Origin: Turbatrix aceti
Taxonomy: Eukaryota > Nematoda > Chromadorea > Rhabditida > Panagrolaimidae
Direction: 5' to 3'
NCBI GenBank assembly: GCA_963969345.1
Contig: OZ017766.1
Location: 6,262,001-6,326,000, forward strand
DNA length: 64,000 nt
A program made the translations under genes and the position numbers. Positions 33,605 through 44,407 of the stretch are shown piece by piece. The notes below the pieces were generated by a model. That model made no database searches and was not told the DNA's origin. It worked only from the letters and a program-made list of their open reading frames with translations. Each line of letters opens with the position of its first letter. Position 1 is the stretch's first letter.

Positions 33605-35758
33605 TTCCAAACCAGAACCCCAGAACTCCCACCTGGACCTGGATAATTGTAATGTTTGCATACGCGCCCTTTTAAGGGTTTTGGTGTGGTGATTAATAAA
33701 TAACAGCATTCGAGTTTCTTGGATTGTTAGTTTCGATTTCGGTGTCGAATTAACGATTTTCATTGTTTGGATTTGAATGTTCGATGCATTAACAGAAAAC
33801 AACGTTTCTGTTTTGGAGTATCGGATGTCATTTTATTTCACAAAAAATACAGTGTCACGTTTTTTACGCACTCTTGAAGACATCTTATCTTTCAGAATGC
33901 GAACGGCGTTTTTTTTAACGTTTTGTGAATAGAAACGTTGGGTTTCAACAAAAATTTTATTCCCAGAACCGTGCTGTCTAATTTGGTGCATTTAGAGGCC
34001 TTCTTCGTTATCTGACACGATCTGAGGTTTGAAGATGCTTTTTGGGCAAACAGACGGTTTTAATTTTTTTCGATATTTTTATTTTGAAGCCTTTCTGCCA
34101 GCTGTGACAAAACGGCGCTCTAATTCATCAACTGACAGTTTTTTGAAGTGGTAGATCGAGATCCTAAACTTCTTGTATGCTGCAAAAAAACACACTTTTT
34201 ACGCTGTTTTTCGCTAAATTTTTTATTTGCAAGTTTTGCAAGTCACACAACTTTTGTCTATGTCTTGTTTTTCAAAATTCCGCTGCAAATTGCAGTTCAA
34301 ATATCTAAAACAAGCAAAAAAACAAACGAACAAAAATTATTTTTTTGGGGACAAACAAAAAAATTTAAAATATGGATATGATAATTTTTATTCTTCCATA
34401 AAATAATTCAACTTTTTGGGTTTAAAAATAATGTTTTGATGGTAAAATTCAAATTAACGTATCATTTGAAAAACATTGGGTCAGATGAGACAAAAACAAT
34501 ACTGCAAAGTTGTTGGATGATCAAAAGTTCAACGAGTATTACGATAAAATATGCACGTGCCAGTGCAAAACAAGTACGAAAAACAACAACAGTGCGATTG
34601 TTTTTAAAAGTTGTAAAAATTACAAAAATATTTTTTACGATAAAAAACTCGGAGCAAAACATTTTGTATTTTTTTCAGGGGTTTATTTTAAAAAAAAGTT
34701 ATCGAGTTTACAAAAAGTTTGATGCGTCTAAAAAAATTTGAAAGTCATTTCCAAAGCTTCTTTGTGTGTAACATTCACAAAAAAACCCATTTAAAATTTA
34801 CGACCATTATAAAATTTGTGATAGCACATGAAGAACACATGCTTGACACTTTTTCACCCATTAACGTAATCATCGACGTCGACTTGTCATCAAAAAGTCA
34901 TCGGTTTTATCTCCGAGTGTGTGTTTGTCGTCTCGGCGTTCTTTTTTTTGTTTATGTACATATATATACGTGAATGAGATAATTTGAAACAAAGCACGAA
35001 CAGGGACTCCAAACAATTATTCGGGCTTTGTCGACGAAGATATTTGGATAAATATTTTGTCAGTCCTTCGAATATTTCTCAGTGGAATTTTGCAAAACAA
35101 AACAGAGACAAATTACGTATGACTTGCAAAACTTTCAATTAAAAAATTTAAAAAAAAAACCGAAGTAAAAATCGGTTTTGGGGAAGCGTGCAAAACGTTC
35201 AGCGTCTCATGTCCACTCTTCGACGTTTTTGCAAAAAAAAACTGGCAGTTAACGAATTAGGGCGCCGTTTTGTCACAGCTGGCAGAAAGGCTTCAAAATA
35301 AAGCTAAAGAAAAAAAGATTAAAAACGTCTGTTTGCCCAAAAAAAACATCTTCAGGCCTCAGACCGTGTCAGATAACGAAGGAACAAAGGAAGGAAAAAA
35401 AGGAATAAAATTTTGTTGAAAATCAACGTTTCTATTCACAAAACGTTAAACAAAACGCCGTTCGCATTCTGAAAGATAAGATGTCTTCAAGAGTGCATAA
35501 AAAACGTGACACTGTATTTTTTGTGAAATAAAACGACATCCGATACTCCAAAACAGAAACGTTGTTTTCTGTTAATGCATCGAAAATTGAATCCAAACAA
35601 TGAAAATCGTTAATTCGACAACAAAATCGAAACTGACAATCCAAGAAACTCGAATGCTGTTATTTATTAATCACCACACCAAAGCCCTTAAAAAGGTGCG
35701 TATGCAAACATTACAATTATCCAGGTCCAGGTCGAAGTTGTGGGGTTCCGGTTTGGAA
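33605..35758. other. spacer between the inverted halves of the array
   Basis: Contains the 3' blocks of member 1 (to about 34145) and member 2 (from about 35240) in opposite orientation, with CGCCGTTTTGTCACAGCTGG and its mirror marking the edges. The 34150-35240 middle is AT-rich and has no convincing gene. Confidence 0.5.
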
Positions 35759-36145
35759 TTAAGGATAGTAATCTTCAAGATCATTAAAGCAGCCCCTACC
35801 AACATTGTCATCATGAGGGTCAATTTCAACCAGAACACGATTGCAGAATCCATGGCTAAACTCTTCATCAACCATAATAATTTGATCGGCGATTAATTCT
35901 TGGAGCGGCTCTAAAGCGAGCAATTCACTGTTCCTTGGGGGTCCTAGTACCGGATCACCTTCACCGGTCAATTGAAAAACAAGCCCTTGAACAAAGTTTG
36001 AATCTCTTGAACGGATATAATTGCTTTCTTCCATTATGGTATCTTCGAGAGCCTCGATGATACGTGAAATAGGACGTACAGGACGTGCGATGCGGATAGC
36101 AGAGCATCCGACGACGGCGACGAGTAGGACCAGAAGAAGCTTCAT
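35759..36145 (-). CDS. small secreted acidic protein, family member 2
   Basis: 128 residues, single exon, signal peptide MKLLLVLLVAVVGCS. It has the same blocks as member 1: EALEDT, SRDSNFVQ, LTGEG, LLALEPL, then a DYYP end. It differs at many positions, including two added Cys, so it is not a recent copy. An RTE fragment lies in its upstream region, about 320 bases beyond the ATG. Function unknown. Confidence 0.8.
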   Translation of the reverse strand: MKLLLVLLVAVVGCSAIRIARPVRPISRIIEALEDTIMEESNYIRSRDSNFVQGLVFQLTGEGDPVLGPPRNSELLALEPLQELIADQIIMVDEEFSHGFCNRVLVEIDPHDDNVGRGCFNDLEDYYP

Positions 36146-36195
36146 CGTTGAGAACGATTGAGCGAATGATACTGAACAATGATTTCAGCGTCGGT

Positions 36196-36201
36196 TATAT
36201 A
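36196..36201 (-). promoter_or_regulatory. TATA box of secreted-family gene 2
   Basis: TATATA in the conserved block, 51 nt from the ATG at 36145. Confidence 0.75.
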
Positions 36202-36380
36202 TTGGTGATCTTGTCACTTCCCAAAGTGAACACTCGGACGGATTCACTTAAGATTTCTGATTTTTGCAGGGCAACATTTTTGCAAGCAAAGGGTTTTTCA
36301 AGGTGCGGAAGGGAAAATAACATCTGAAATGTTTCTGAATTGATGGATTCCCAGACAGAAAAGTGATTTTTTTTTAACTT

Positions 36381-38475
36381 TTGAGTGGTTTCTTCGTTTT
36401 GAAAGTATTTTTCCTGGACTTATCCAGAAAAATCCATTATTGCTTCAAGCAAATACTGCAAGCTGCATCCACAGATGCAGCAACGGTCGAAGTTCCACCA
36501 GAGCCGGCCATCTCGATGAGAACCCAGAGCCTGATGGAGCTCAGAGCCCGGATGAAGTTCTGCGTCGGCATCCAAACAGCTGCGGAACGGGTGCACTACT
36601 CCGTAGTAGCAAAGCTGCTCCGATGGTCCCTGAAAGAAGACATCCAAAGCAGGCGCCTACGAGTCACCACAAAAGCAATCGCATCTGGGAAGCTGAAGCA
36701 GGGTCGACAACAGCTTGTCTACGGCCGCAAAACGAACTACGTCAAAGCCAAGGCCAACGAAGACGCCATAGAGCAGACCGTCAAAGCTATCTCTGGTTTT
36801 TTCGGCGAGCTTTACAGGTCAAACAGCGGCCCACTAGGCGTGAACCCTGCACCAGTAGACGTCACGTTTAGCGAGACAGAAGTCCGTGCTGCCCTCAAAA
36901 GCTGCCGACCCCGCACGACGCCCGGAATTGACTGTGTATCCGCGACGGCGTTACGCAGTGGAGCTGAATATCTGGCGCCAGCACTCACTGCACTGTTCAA
37001 TTCTATCGCGAACAGCGGTGAACTGCCTGAAAAATTTGCGAACGCTGTGACTGTCCTGCTGCTGAAAAAGGGCGATCCCAGTGACCTCAATAACTACAGG
37101 CCCATCAGCCTGCTCTCGGCAATCTACAAGGCGATCACAAAAGTCATCGCGCAGCGGATCGGGGAAGCCGCACAAGTCACTGGAATACTTCCCCCGGAAC
37201 AGGCTGGTTTTCGAAAGTCTTACTCCACTGTAGATCATATTCAGAGCATCAACATGATCGCTGAGAAGCTACGGGAGTACAATCAGCCGCTGGTCGCTGT
37301 CTTCGTCGACTTTCGCAAGGCGTTCGACTCGATCAGCTTTGATTCAATCTGGGCAGCGCTTGACTCCATCGGCGTGGATCCCGGCATCACCGAACTGGTG
37401 CGATGGCTGTATGCAGCTGGAAACTCGGCAGTCAAAGTCGGCGACAGGACGGCGGAGTTCCAAACGCAGAAAGGAGTACGGCAAGGCGATACGCTGAGCC
37501 CGCTAATTTTCATCCTAGTTCTCCAACGAGCCCTTAACGCCGCACAGCTGACAGGCAGAGGCGTCAAGGTTGATGGTCAGCGGCTAGCGTATTTGGCATA
37601 CGCTGACGACGTCGTTCTTTTCTCCCACACTGGCGAAGAACTTCAGGAAATGCTGTCGGATATGGCCATCGCCTGCAAAGACGTCGGACTGGAAGTCAAC
37701 GTCAAGAAGACGCAGTGGATGGTACAGAAACGGCGGGATCAGCGACCTATCTCCTCCGGACTTCTCCTCAAGGACATCGAGGATGATTTCGAGCTCTCCC
37801 TCCACGGCCTGGTTATCCAACGGGTGCAGTCGTTCATCTATCTAGGCCAAAAGATGCAGTGGCCGCGCAACCACGTCGTTGAGATACGTAATCGCATCTC
37901 GACAGCAAGGTCCATCTACTACCGGAACTCAGATCTCCTGCGCTCCAAACGCACGCCAATGTACTTGAAGCGCCGCCTGATCCATGCCTGCATCTTGCCA
38001 TCGGTGTTGTACGGCTGTGAAACCTGGGCGCTGACAGAAACGGCAAGATCTACGTTGCGCAATGCTCAACACCGAGTCGAACGAGCCATCCTCGGGCTGC
38101 GACGGTCTGACAAAGTCCGAAACAAAATCATCCGACGAAGAACAAAACTCAAAGACTGGGTGAAGGAAGCGGAACGCCGAAAATGGACATACGCGCGAAA
38201 GCTCCTGGAGGCAGACGAAAACAGATGGGCCCGACGACTGACCTTGTGGATACCACAAGGAAAACGACCCGTGGGACACCCTTCCCTACGCTGGGCCGAT
38301 TCGCTCAACTCGGTGTTCAACAAGACGAAAAACAGACCACAACGACGAGGGGAAGAAGAAATCGCGACCAAAACGAATCGAGACATTTACGCCTACGTGG
38401 ACGTCATTTGTGCCTCCTAACATCTGGTCTAATGATAACTAACCACTGAATAATGGTGAAATAATAATAACCAAA
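36381..38475 (+). mobile_element. 5'-truncated RTE-type non-LTR retrotransposon
   Basis: An uninterrupted 679-codon frame (36381-38420). Residues about 50-600 are a reverse transcriptase: PGIDCVSA, NNYRPISLLSAIYK, FVDFRKAFDSI (about residue 308), GVRQGDTLSP, then the catalytic YADD at residues 407-410. The C-terminal part (QHRVERAILG, IRRRTKLKDW, KRPVGHPSLRWADSL) is typical of RTE-like elements. The endonuclease domain is absent, and the first 29 or so codons belong to the host repeat unit, so element sequence begins near 36469. The 3' end is a short AATAATAATAA tail before host sequence resumes near 38476. Comparison with the intact unit near 40015 shows that about 20 bases of target were lost. 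Confidence 0.9.
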
Positions 38476-39289
38476 ATCAAAACTGCAAATACAAAAAACT
38501 AAAATGCAGATAATTTTATTTAATAATTTATTTTTTAAATTTTGCCTCGTTTTGCAAAATTTTCGGATGTGAAACATTTTGTACATTTTTTACACAGTTA
38601 CCGTTTTCATGCGTCATTGTAACGCAATAATGATGAGTCAGTGTCTAACAAATTTTTTTGCTCATCAACTTTGGCGAACGTTTGTTTCAATTATTCAATG
38701 ACTCTGTTTTTTCAAATTTATTGTTTGCCTCCGCAAAAACACAAAAAATCACATAGGTTGTTGTCATTCTTCGCTTTTCTTCCGTGTTCTGGAAGTGCTG
38801 AAGCAGTTGACGAGTTAGAGCGCCGTTTTGTCACAGCTGGCAGAAATAAAGCTATCGAAAAAAATTAAAACCGTCTGTTTGCCCAAAAAACATCTTCAAG
38901 CCTCAGACCGTGTCAGATAACGAAGAAGGCTTCTAAATGCTCTAAATTAGACAGCACTGTTCTGGGAATAAAATTTTGTTGAAAACCAACGTTTCTATTC
39001 ACAAAACGTTAAAAAAAACGCCGTTCGCATTCTGAAAGATAAGATGTCTTCAAGAGTGCGTAAAAACGTGACACTGTATTTTTTGTGAAATAAAACGACA
39101 TCCGATACTCCAAAACAGAAACGTTGTTTTCTGTTTATGCATCGAACATTCAAATCCAAACAATCGTTAATTTATTAATTATTATAATTGTTATTTATTA
39201 ATCACCACACCAAAGCCCTTAAAAGGGCGCGTATGCAAACATTACAATTATCCAGGTCCAGGTCGAAGTTCTGGGGTTCTGGTTTGGAA
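38476..39289. other. array repeat unit, non-coding part
   Basis: Remainder of unit 2 after the RTE insertion, an AT-rich insertion near 38488-38570 absent from the other units, and the 3' block of member 3. No gene seen. Confidence 0.5.
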
Positions 39290-39697
39290 TTAAGGATAGT
39301 CATCTTCATCAACATCAAAGAAGCCCCTACCAACAAGGACCGAAATATTCCCAACAAGAGGGTCATCCTGAAGAGGGTCGATTTCATCCAGAAGACGCTC
39401 GTAGAATCCATAGTGAAGCTCGTCATCAACCAAATCAACTTGATCGGTGATGAATTCTGCGAGCGGCTCTAAAGCGAGCAATTCACCTCTTTTTGGGGGT
39501 CCTGGACTACCTTCACCGGTCAAATGAAAAACAAGATTTTGGACAAAGTCTGAATCTCTTGAACTGATATACTTGCTGACTTCGATTAGGGTGTCTTCGA
39601 GAGCCACAAGCTCAACTGGAAGAACAAAGGAAGCAATGGTGCGGTTAGCAGAACATCCGACGACGGCGACGAGTAGAACCAGAAGAAGAAGCTTCAT
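39290..39697 (-). CDS. small secreted acidic protein, family member 3
   Basis: 135 residues, single exon, nearly identical to member 1 through residue 119, then a longer tail (GFFDVDEDDYP). Signal peptide MKLLLLVLLVAVVGCS. It is a recent duplicate of member 1 in opposite orientation. Function unknown. Confidence 0.8.
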   Translation of the reverse strand: MKLLLLVLLVAVVGCSANRTIASFVLPVELVALEDTLIEVSKYISSRDSDFVQNLVFHLTGEGSPGPPKRGELLALEPLAEFITDQVDLVDDELHYGFYERLLDEIDPLQDDPLVGNISVLVGRGFFDVDEDDYP

Positions 39698-39747
39698 CGT
39701 TGAGAACGATTGAGCGAATGATACTGAACAATGATTTCAGCGTCGGT

Positions 39748-39753
39748 TATATA
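39748..39753 (-). promoter_or_regulatory. TATA box of secreted-family gene 3
   Basis: TATATA in the conserved block, 51 nt from the ATG at 39697. Confidence 0.75.
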
Positions 39754-40800
39754 TTGATGATCTCGTCACTTCCAAAAGTGAACACTCGGACGGATTCACT
39801 TAAGATTTCTGATTTTTGCAGGGCAACATTTTTGCAAGCAAAGGGTTTTTCAAGGTGCGGAAGGGAAAATAACATCTGAAATGTTTCTGAATTGATGGAT
39901 TCCCAGACAGAAAAGTGATTTTTTTTTCACTTTTGAGTGGTTTCTTCGTTTTGAAAGTGATTTTCCTGGATTTATCCAGAAAAATCCATTATTGCTTCAA
40001 GCAAATACTGCAAGCTGCAAAAGGCCAGGCAGGACGAAAATCAAAACTGCGAAACATTTCGTACATTTTTTACACAGTTACCGTTTTCATGCGTCATTGT
40101 AATGCAATAATGATGAGTCAGTGTCTAACAAATTTTTTTGCTCATCAACTTTGGCGAACGTTTGTTTTAATTATTCAATAGCTCTGTTTTTTCAAATTTA
40201 TTGTTTGCCCCCGCAAAAACACAAAAAATCCCATAGGTTGTTGTCATTCTTCGCTTTTCTCCCATATTCTGGAAGTGGTGAGGCAGTTGACGAGTTAGAG
40301 CGCCGTTTTGTCACAGCTGGCAGAAATAAAGCTATCGAAAAAAATTAAAACCGTCTGTTTGCCCAAAAAACATCTTCAAGCCTCAGACCGTGTCAGATAA
40401 CGAAGAAGGCTTCTAAATGCTCTAAATTAGACAGCACTGTTCTGGGAATAAAATTTTGTTGAAAACCAACGTTTCTATTCACAAAACGTTAAAAAAAACG
40501 CCGTTCGCATTCTGAAAGATAAGATGTCTTCAAGAGTGCATAAAAAACGTGACACTGTATTTTTTGTGAAATAAAACGACATCCGATACTCCCAAAACAG
40601 AAACGTTGTTTTCTGTTAATGCATCGAACATTCAAATCCAAACAATCGTTAATTCGACACCGAAATCGAAACTGACAATCCAAGAAACTCGAATGCTGTT
40701 ATTTATTAATCACCACACCAAAGCCCTTAAAAAGGTGCGTATGCAAACATTACAATTATCCAGGTCCAGGTCGAAGTTCGGGGGTTCCGGTTTGGATATT
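39754..40800. other. array repeat unit, non-coding part
   Basis: Upstream block of member 3, AT-rich unit tail, then the 3' block of member 4. It includes the site (about 40015) that corresponds to the RTE insertion point in unit 2, here uninterrupted. Confidence 0.5.
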
Positions 40801-41166
40801 TTAAAAATAGTACTCATCATTGCCGCTAGGGTCGTCGATTTCTTTGAGAAGACGATCGTAAAATCCAATGTCAAACTCGTCAACGACTAACATAATTTTA
40901 GAATAGATGAATTCTTCGAGCGGCTCTAGAGCGAGACTTTCACCTTTTGTTAGGGGTCCCAGTCCTTGAACAAGCGGACTATCAACACCGGTCGAATGCC
41001 AAACAAGACGAGGACGGAAGTATAAACTTCTTCTATTGAGATACTTGCTGACTTCGATTAGGTTATCTTCGAGAGCCACGAGCTCACGTGGCGGAACAGG
41101 GGGAACAGGGGGGCGGACAGCAGAACATCCGACGACGGCGACGAGTACCAGAAGAAGAAACTTCAT
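40801..41166 (-). CDS. small secreted acidic protein, family member 4
   Basis: 121 residues, single exon, signal peptide MKFLLLVLVAVVGCSAV, followed by a Pro-rich start, ALEDNLIEVSKYL, a FRPRLVWHSTG segment shared with member 5, LALEPLEEF and an acidic end. The ATG at 41166 is chosen over an upstream in-frame one because it matches the family leader and the 51-nt TATA spacing. Function unknown. Confidence 0.8.
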   Translation of the reverse strand: MKFLLLVLVAVVGCSAVRPPVPPVPPRELVALEDNLIEVSKYLNRRSLYFRPRLVWHSTGVDSPLVQGLGPLTKGESLALEPLEEFIYSKIMLVVDEFDIGFYDRLLKEIDDPSGNDEYYF

Positions 41167-41216
41167 CGTTGAGAACGACTGAGTGAATGATACTGAACGC
41201 CAATTTCTGCGTCGGT

Positions 41217-41222
41217 TATATA
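41217..41222 (-). promoter_or_regulatory. TATA box of secreted-family gene 4
   Basis: TATATA in the conserved block, 51 nt from the ATG at 41166. Confidence 0.75.
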
Positions 41223-42069
41223 TTGGTGATCTCGTCACTTCCAAAAGTGAACACTCGGACGGATTCACTTAAGATTTCTGATTTTTGCAGGGCAACATTT
41301 TTGCAAGCAAAGGGTTTTTCAAGGTGCGGAAGGGAAAATAAAAGATAAAATGTTTCTGAATTGACGGATTCCCAGACAGAAAAGTGATTTTTTTTTAACT
41401 TTTGAGTGGTTTTTTCGTTTTGAAAGTATTTTTCCTGGACTTATCCAGAAAAATCCATTATTGCTGCAAGCAAATACTGCAAGCTGCAAAAGGCCAGGCA
41501 GGACGAAAATCAAAACTGCGAAACATTTCGTACATTTTTTACACAGTTACCGTTTTCATGCGTCATTGTAATGCAATAATGATGAGCTTACAAATTTGTT
41601 TGCTCATCAACTTTGGCGAACGTTTGTTTCAATAATTCAATGGCTCTGTTTTTTTCAAATTTATTGTTTGCCCCCGCAAAAACACAAAAAATCCCATAGG
41701 TTGTTGTCATTCTTCGCTTTTCTCCCATGTTCTGGAAGAGGTGAGGTGACGTAGCCTTCCCCCACATTCTGCATAGCGATGATTCCGTCTGACGCGCCCC
41801 GATGGCTGGTTTTGTAGGTTGCCCGATCAATGATCGCGTTATGACAGAGATCGCATGCTGGCTCGCTCGGTCTTCGGTTGTTTGTACGAAAAATGAATTA
41901 TTATATTTTGCACCCCATCTGGTATCGAAACTGACAATGCAAGAAACTCTCGAATGCTGTTATTTATTAATCATTACACCAAAGCTCTTAAAAGGGCGCG
42001 TATGCAAACATTACAATTATCCAGATCCAGGTGGGAGTTATTGGGTTCTGGTTTGTATAGGCATAGTCC

Positions 42070-42420
42070 TCAATATTGGCCGTCGACTGCACTCAGAAGA
42101 GAACTGTAGAATGTACTGTTAAGATTGTCATTGACGTACTTAATTTTAGTGATGATGAAATCTTCGAGCGGCTCTAGCGCGGCATTTTCACCTTTCGTTA
42201 GGGATCCCAGTCCTTGAAGAAACGGACTGTCGACACCGGTCGAATGCCAAACAAGACGAGGACGGAAGTATAAACTTCTTCCATTGAGATACTTGCTGAC
42301 TTCGATTAGGGTCCTTTCGAGAGCCTTAGTCTCACGTGAAATATGACGTAGAGGACGTGCCAAGCGGATAGCAGAGCATCCAACGACGGCGACGAGTAGA
42401 ACCAGAAGAAGAAGCTTCAT
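42070..42420 (-). CDS. small secreted protein, family member 5
   Basis: 116 residues, single exon, signal peptide MKLLLLVLLVAVVGCS. It shares EVSKYLNGRSLYFRPRLVW with member 4 and the AALEPLEDFI block, but the C-terminus is shorter and different, ending VDGQY, with an NST sequon. It is the outermost member of the cluster. Function unknown. Confidence 0.8.
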   Translation of the reverse strand: MKLLLLVLLVAVVGCSAIRLARPLRHISRETKALERTLIEVSKYLNGRSLYFRPRLVWHSTGVDSPFLQGLGSLTKGENAALEPLEDFIITKIKYVNDNLNSTFYSSLLSAVDGQY

Positions 42421-42470
42421 CGTTGAGAACGATTGAGCGAATGATACTGAACAATGATTTCAGCGTCGGT

Positions 42471-42476
42471 TATATA
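42471..42476 (-). promoter_or_regulatory. TATA box of secreted-family gene 5
   Basis: TATATA in the conserved block, 51 nt from the ATG at 42420. Confidence 0.75.
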
Positions 42477-42800
42477 TTGGTGATCTTGTCACTTCCAAAA
42501 GTGAACACTCGGACGGATTCACTTAAGATTTCTGATTTCCGCAGGGCAACATTTTTTTGTTGCAAGCAAATGGATTTTTAAAGGCGCGGAAGGGAAAAAA
42601 TAATCTTAAATTTGTCTGAATTGATGGATTCACAGACAGGAAAGCTCTTTTCCTCCCTCCTCCATGATATCGTTTTCTAGCTTCGGAAGTGATTTTTCCA
42701 ACCTCACAGAATCCATTATCGCTGCAATCAAATCCTGCAACTTGCACAGAGTTGTGGTCTCAATGAATTTTTGTTGGTTCAACATTCTGTCGCGGATGAT

Positions 42801-43214
42801 TTGAAACCTCAAAATCCTTGATAAACATACTCGCAGTCAGTGTTGGCGGTTCTGGTTTCGGTTCCGGCCGGTTCTCGTTAGGGAAATGGTTCGGTTACGG
42901 TTCATAACGGGTTCGCTTCCCATTCTAAAAATTTCGATTAATGGACATCATTTTTTTTGATGCCACTTATTAACCGTAAAATTTAAACACTAAATTATTC
43001 AACTTCGTTTTTTTGTAACTTCGATTTTCACAACTTCGAATATTTCAACTTTTTTTAATACTTCGGTTTTTGCAATAAAAAAAACGTATACGGTGTTTTT
43101 TAAAACTAAAAAAATCCCATCTCCTCACATATTTTTCATTCGCCCATTCATTTTTCCACACAAAAAAAAACAACCAATTACAAAGAAAAACAATAGATAC
43201 CGTCGCCGCAGGCA
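42801..43214. other. intergenic, simple-sequence rich
   Basis: Between the array and eIF3k. It starts with a GGTTCTGGTTTCGGTTCC-type stretch (about 42840-42910) and is otherwise AT-rich. No gene seen. Confidence 0.4.
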
Positions 43215-44175
43215 TTATTCAACAGTGTTGTAGACTTCCAGGCATTCTAAAAAAAATCATAAATGATCGTAAAAAAATGATTGGCAAAAAAGAAAAAAAA
43301 CAGACGCTCAAAACGAAGCTTCTCCTCGATGCTGCGACTCTTGATGGTATCTTCGTGGTTCTGGATGAACATGGTGCCATCGGGTTCGGGTCTCCAGCCG
43401 TAGACTTTGGCGTATCCGAGCATCTGGGCTTCCGAAATGTTTCCGAGCAGTCGAAGCAGCTGGGCTTTCTCGATGCGTTGGAATGTCACGCCGATCACCT
43501 GGCAGGCAACTGGAAAAAAAGTGAGCATACATACAACCGTAAAAAATCAAAAAAAAATTTATTTTGAACAATTTTTTTATAAAAAACTCACAATTACGAA
43601 CGGCATCTTCGAAGCCAGCAATAGTGTCGACAACCTCGCGGTAAACATGGGGATTGCCAAACTTCTCGTCCGGTTTGTATTCACCGTGCATGAGTTGCCA
43701 GAAAACGCCGAAATTGCAAGATTCGAGCAGCGCACCAATGTCTGTGATTTTGCGAAGCTCCTAAAAAAATAAAACAAAAATCGTCGTAAGAACCAAAATC
43801 ATCCAAATTGCCTCCTACCGGCATCTGAATCTTGTTCGCATCAATGAGGTACTTTGCGAGAGCGTAATCGTTGCGCGGAAAGACCATCATCGTCTTGAGC
43901 AGGACTTTGCCGACGATCGCTTCGTTGTACCTAAAAAAACTCCAATTTTCCAAAAATCCTGGCAAAACCCCTTCAAAAAAAACCTACTTCGACTGATTGA
44001 GTTGGTAAAGCTTGAGGACGGTGAGAAGAATGTCCTTGTTGTACTTGTTTTCCTTGGCCATGAGATCGATGCAGTGCTCGAGTTTTTCAATATTGTTCGG
44101 GTTGTACCGGTTGACGCCCTGGATCTCGTTCTCCAGCTCGCCTTCAAGCTGGTCGTACGGCAATGTTGCAACCAT
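43215..44175 (-). CDS. eif-3.K: translation initiation factor eIF3 subunit K
   Basis: eIF3k is a non-core subunit of the eIF3 complex on the 40S ribosome. Five exons, 44175-43988, 43930-43819, 43760-43592, 43509-43306 and 43246-43215, join in phases 2, 0, 1 and 1 into 234 residues, the usual length. The N-terminus PYDQLE, then GVNRYNPNNIEKLEHCI, LAVLKLYQ-like LLTVLKLYQLNQ, LLKTMMVFPRNDY and the C-terminal winged-helix part (RIEKAQLLRLLGNIS, YGWRPEPDGTMFI) match the family. A TTTAG acceptor 12 nt upstream of the ATG (44187-44188) is a likely trans-splice site. The last donor, GAGC|GTCTGT, is non-consensus but restores a sensible C-terminus. Confidence 0.9.
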
Positions 44176-44407
44176 CTTTTCTATACCTAAATGCAAGCAA
44201 AAACGTGAAAAATAACACGGAAAAACCGAAAAAGAACAAAAAATGCGGACAAATAAAAACTTGCAACTCCAAATCGTGTTCACTTTTTTTTCGTGTCAAG
44301 AGAATTGAAAATGCAAAATTGTGGGAAATGCATTGTTTTGAAGATTTCTGATTATTTTGAATTCGCGTAGCATTATGATTTCTACCAACTCAAAAAAACA
44401 ACAACAT

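Larger units (their letters stand above)
32415..42800. repeat. array of duplicated units carrying small secreted-protein genes
   Basis: A unit of about 1.3-1.5 kb (promoter block, gene, 3' block, then an AT-rich tail with GCGTCATTGTAA..CAATAATGATGAG) occurs once on + (32415 to about 34140) and four times on - (about 35270-38990 including the RTE insertion, 39000-40480, 40490-41900, 41930-42800). The word CGCCGTTTTGTCACAGCTGG recurs at about 38820 and 40302, giving a period near 1.48 kb. A central 34150-35260 stretch separates the + unit from the - units, so the array arose by inverted plus tandem duplication. Confidence 0.8.

Noticed and set aside
33446..33802. Frames antisense to the secreted-family genes, also at 35600-35896, 39188-39472 and 40606-40890
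   Set aside because: Shadows of the real genes and their 3' blocks. They lack a signal peptide and change freely between copies.
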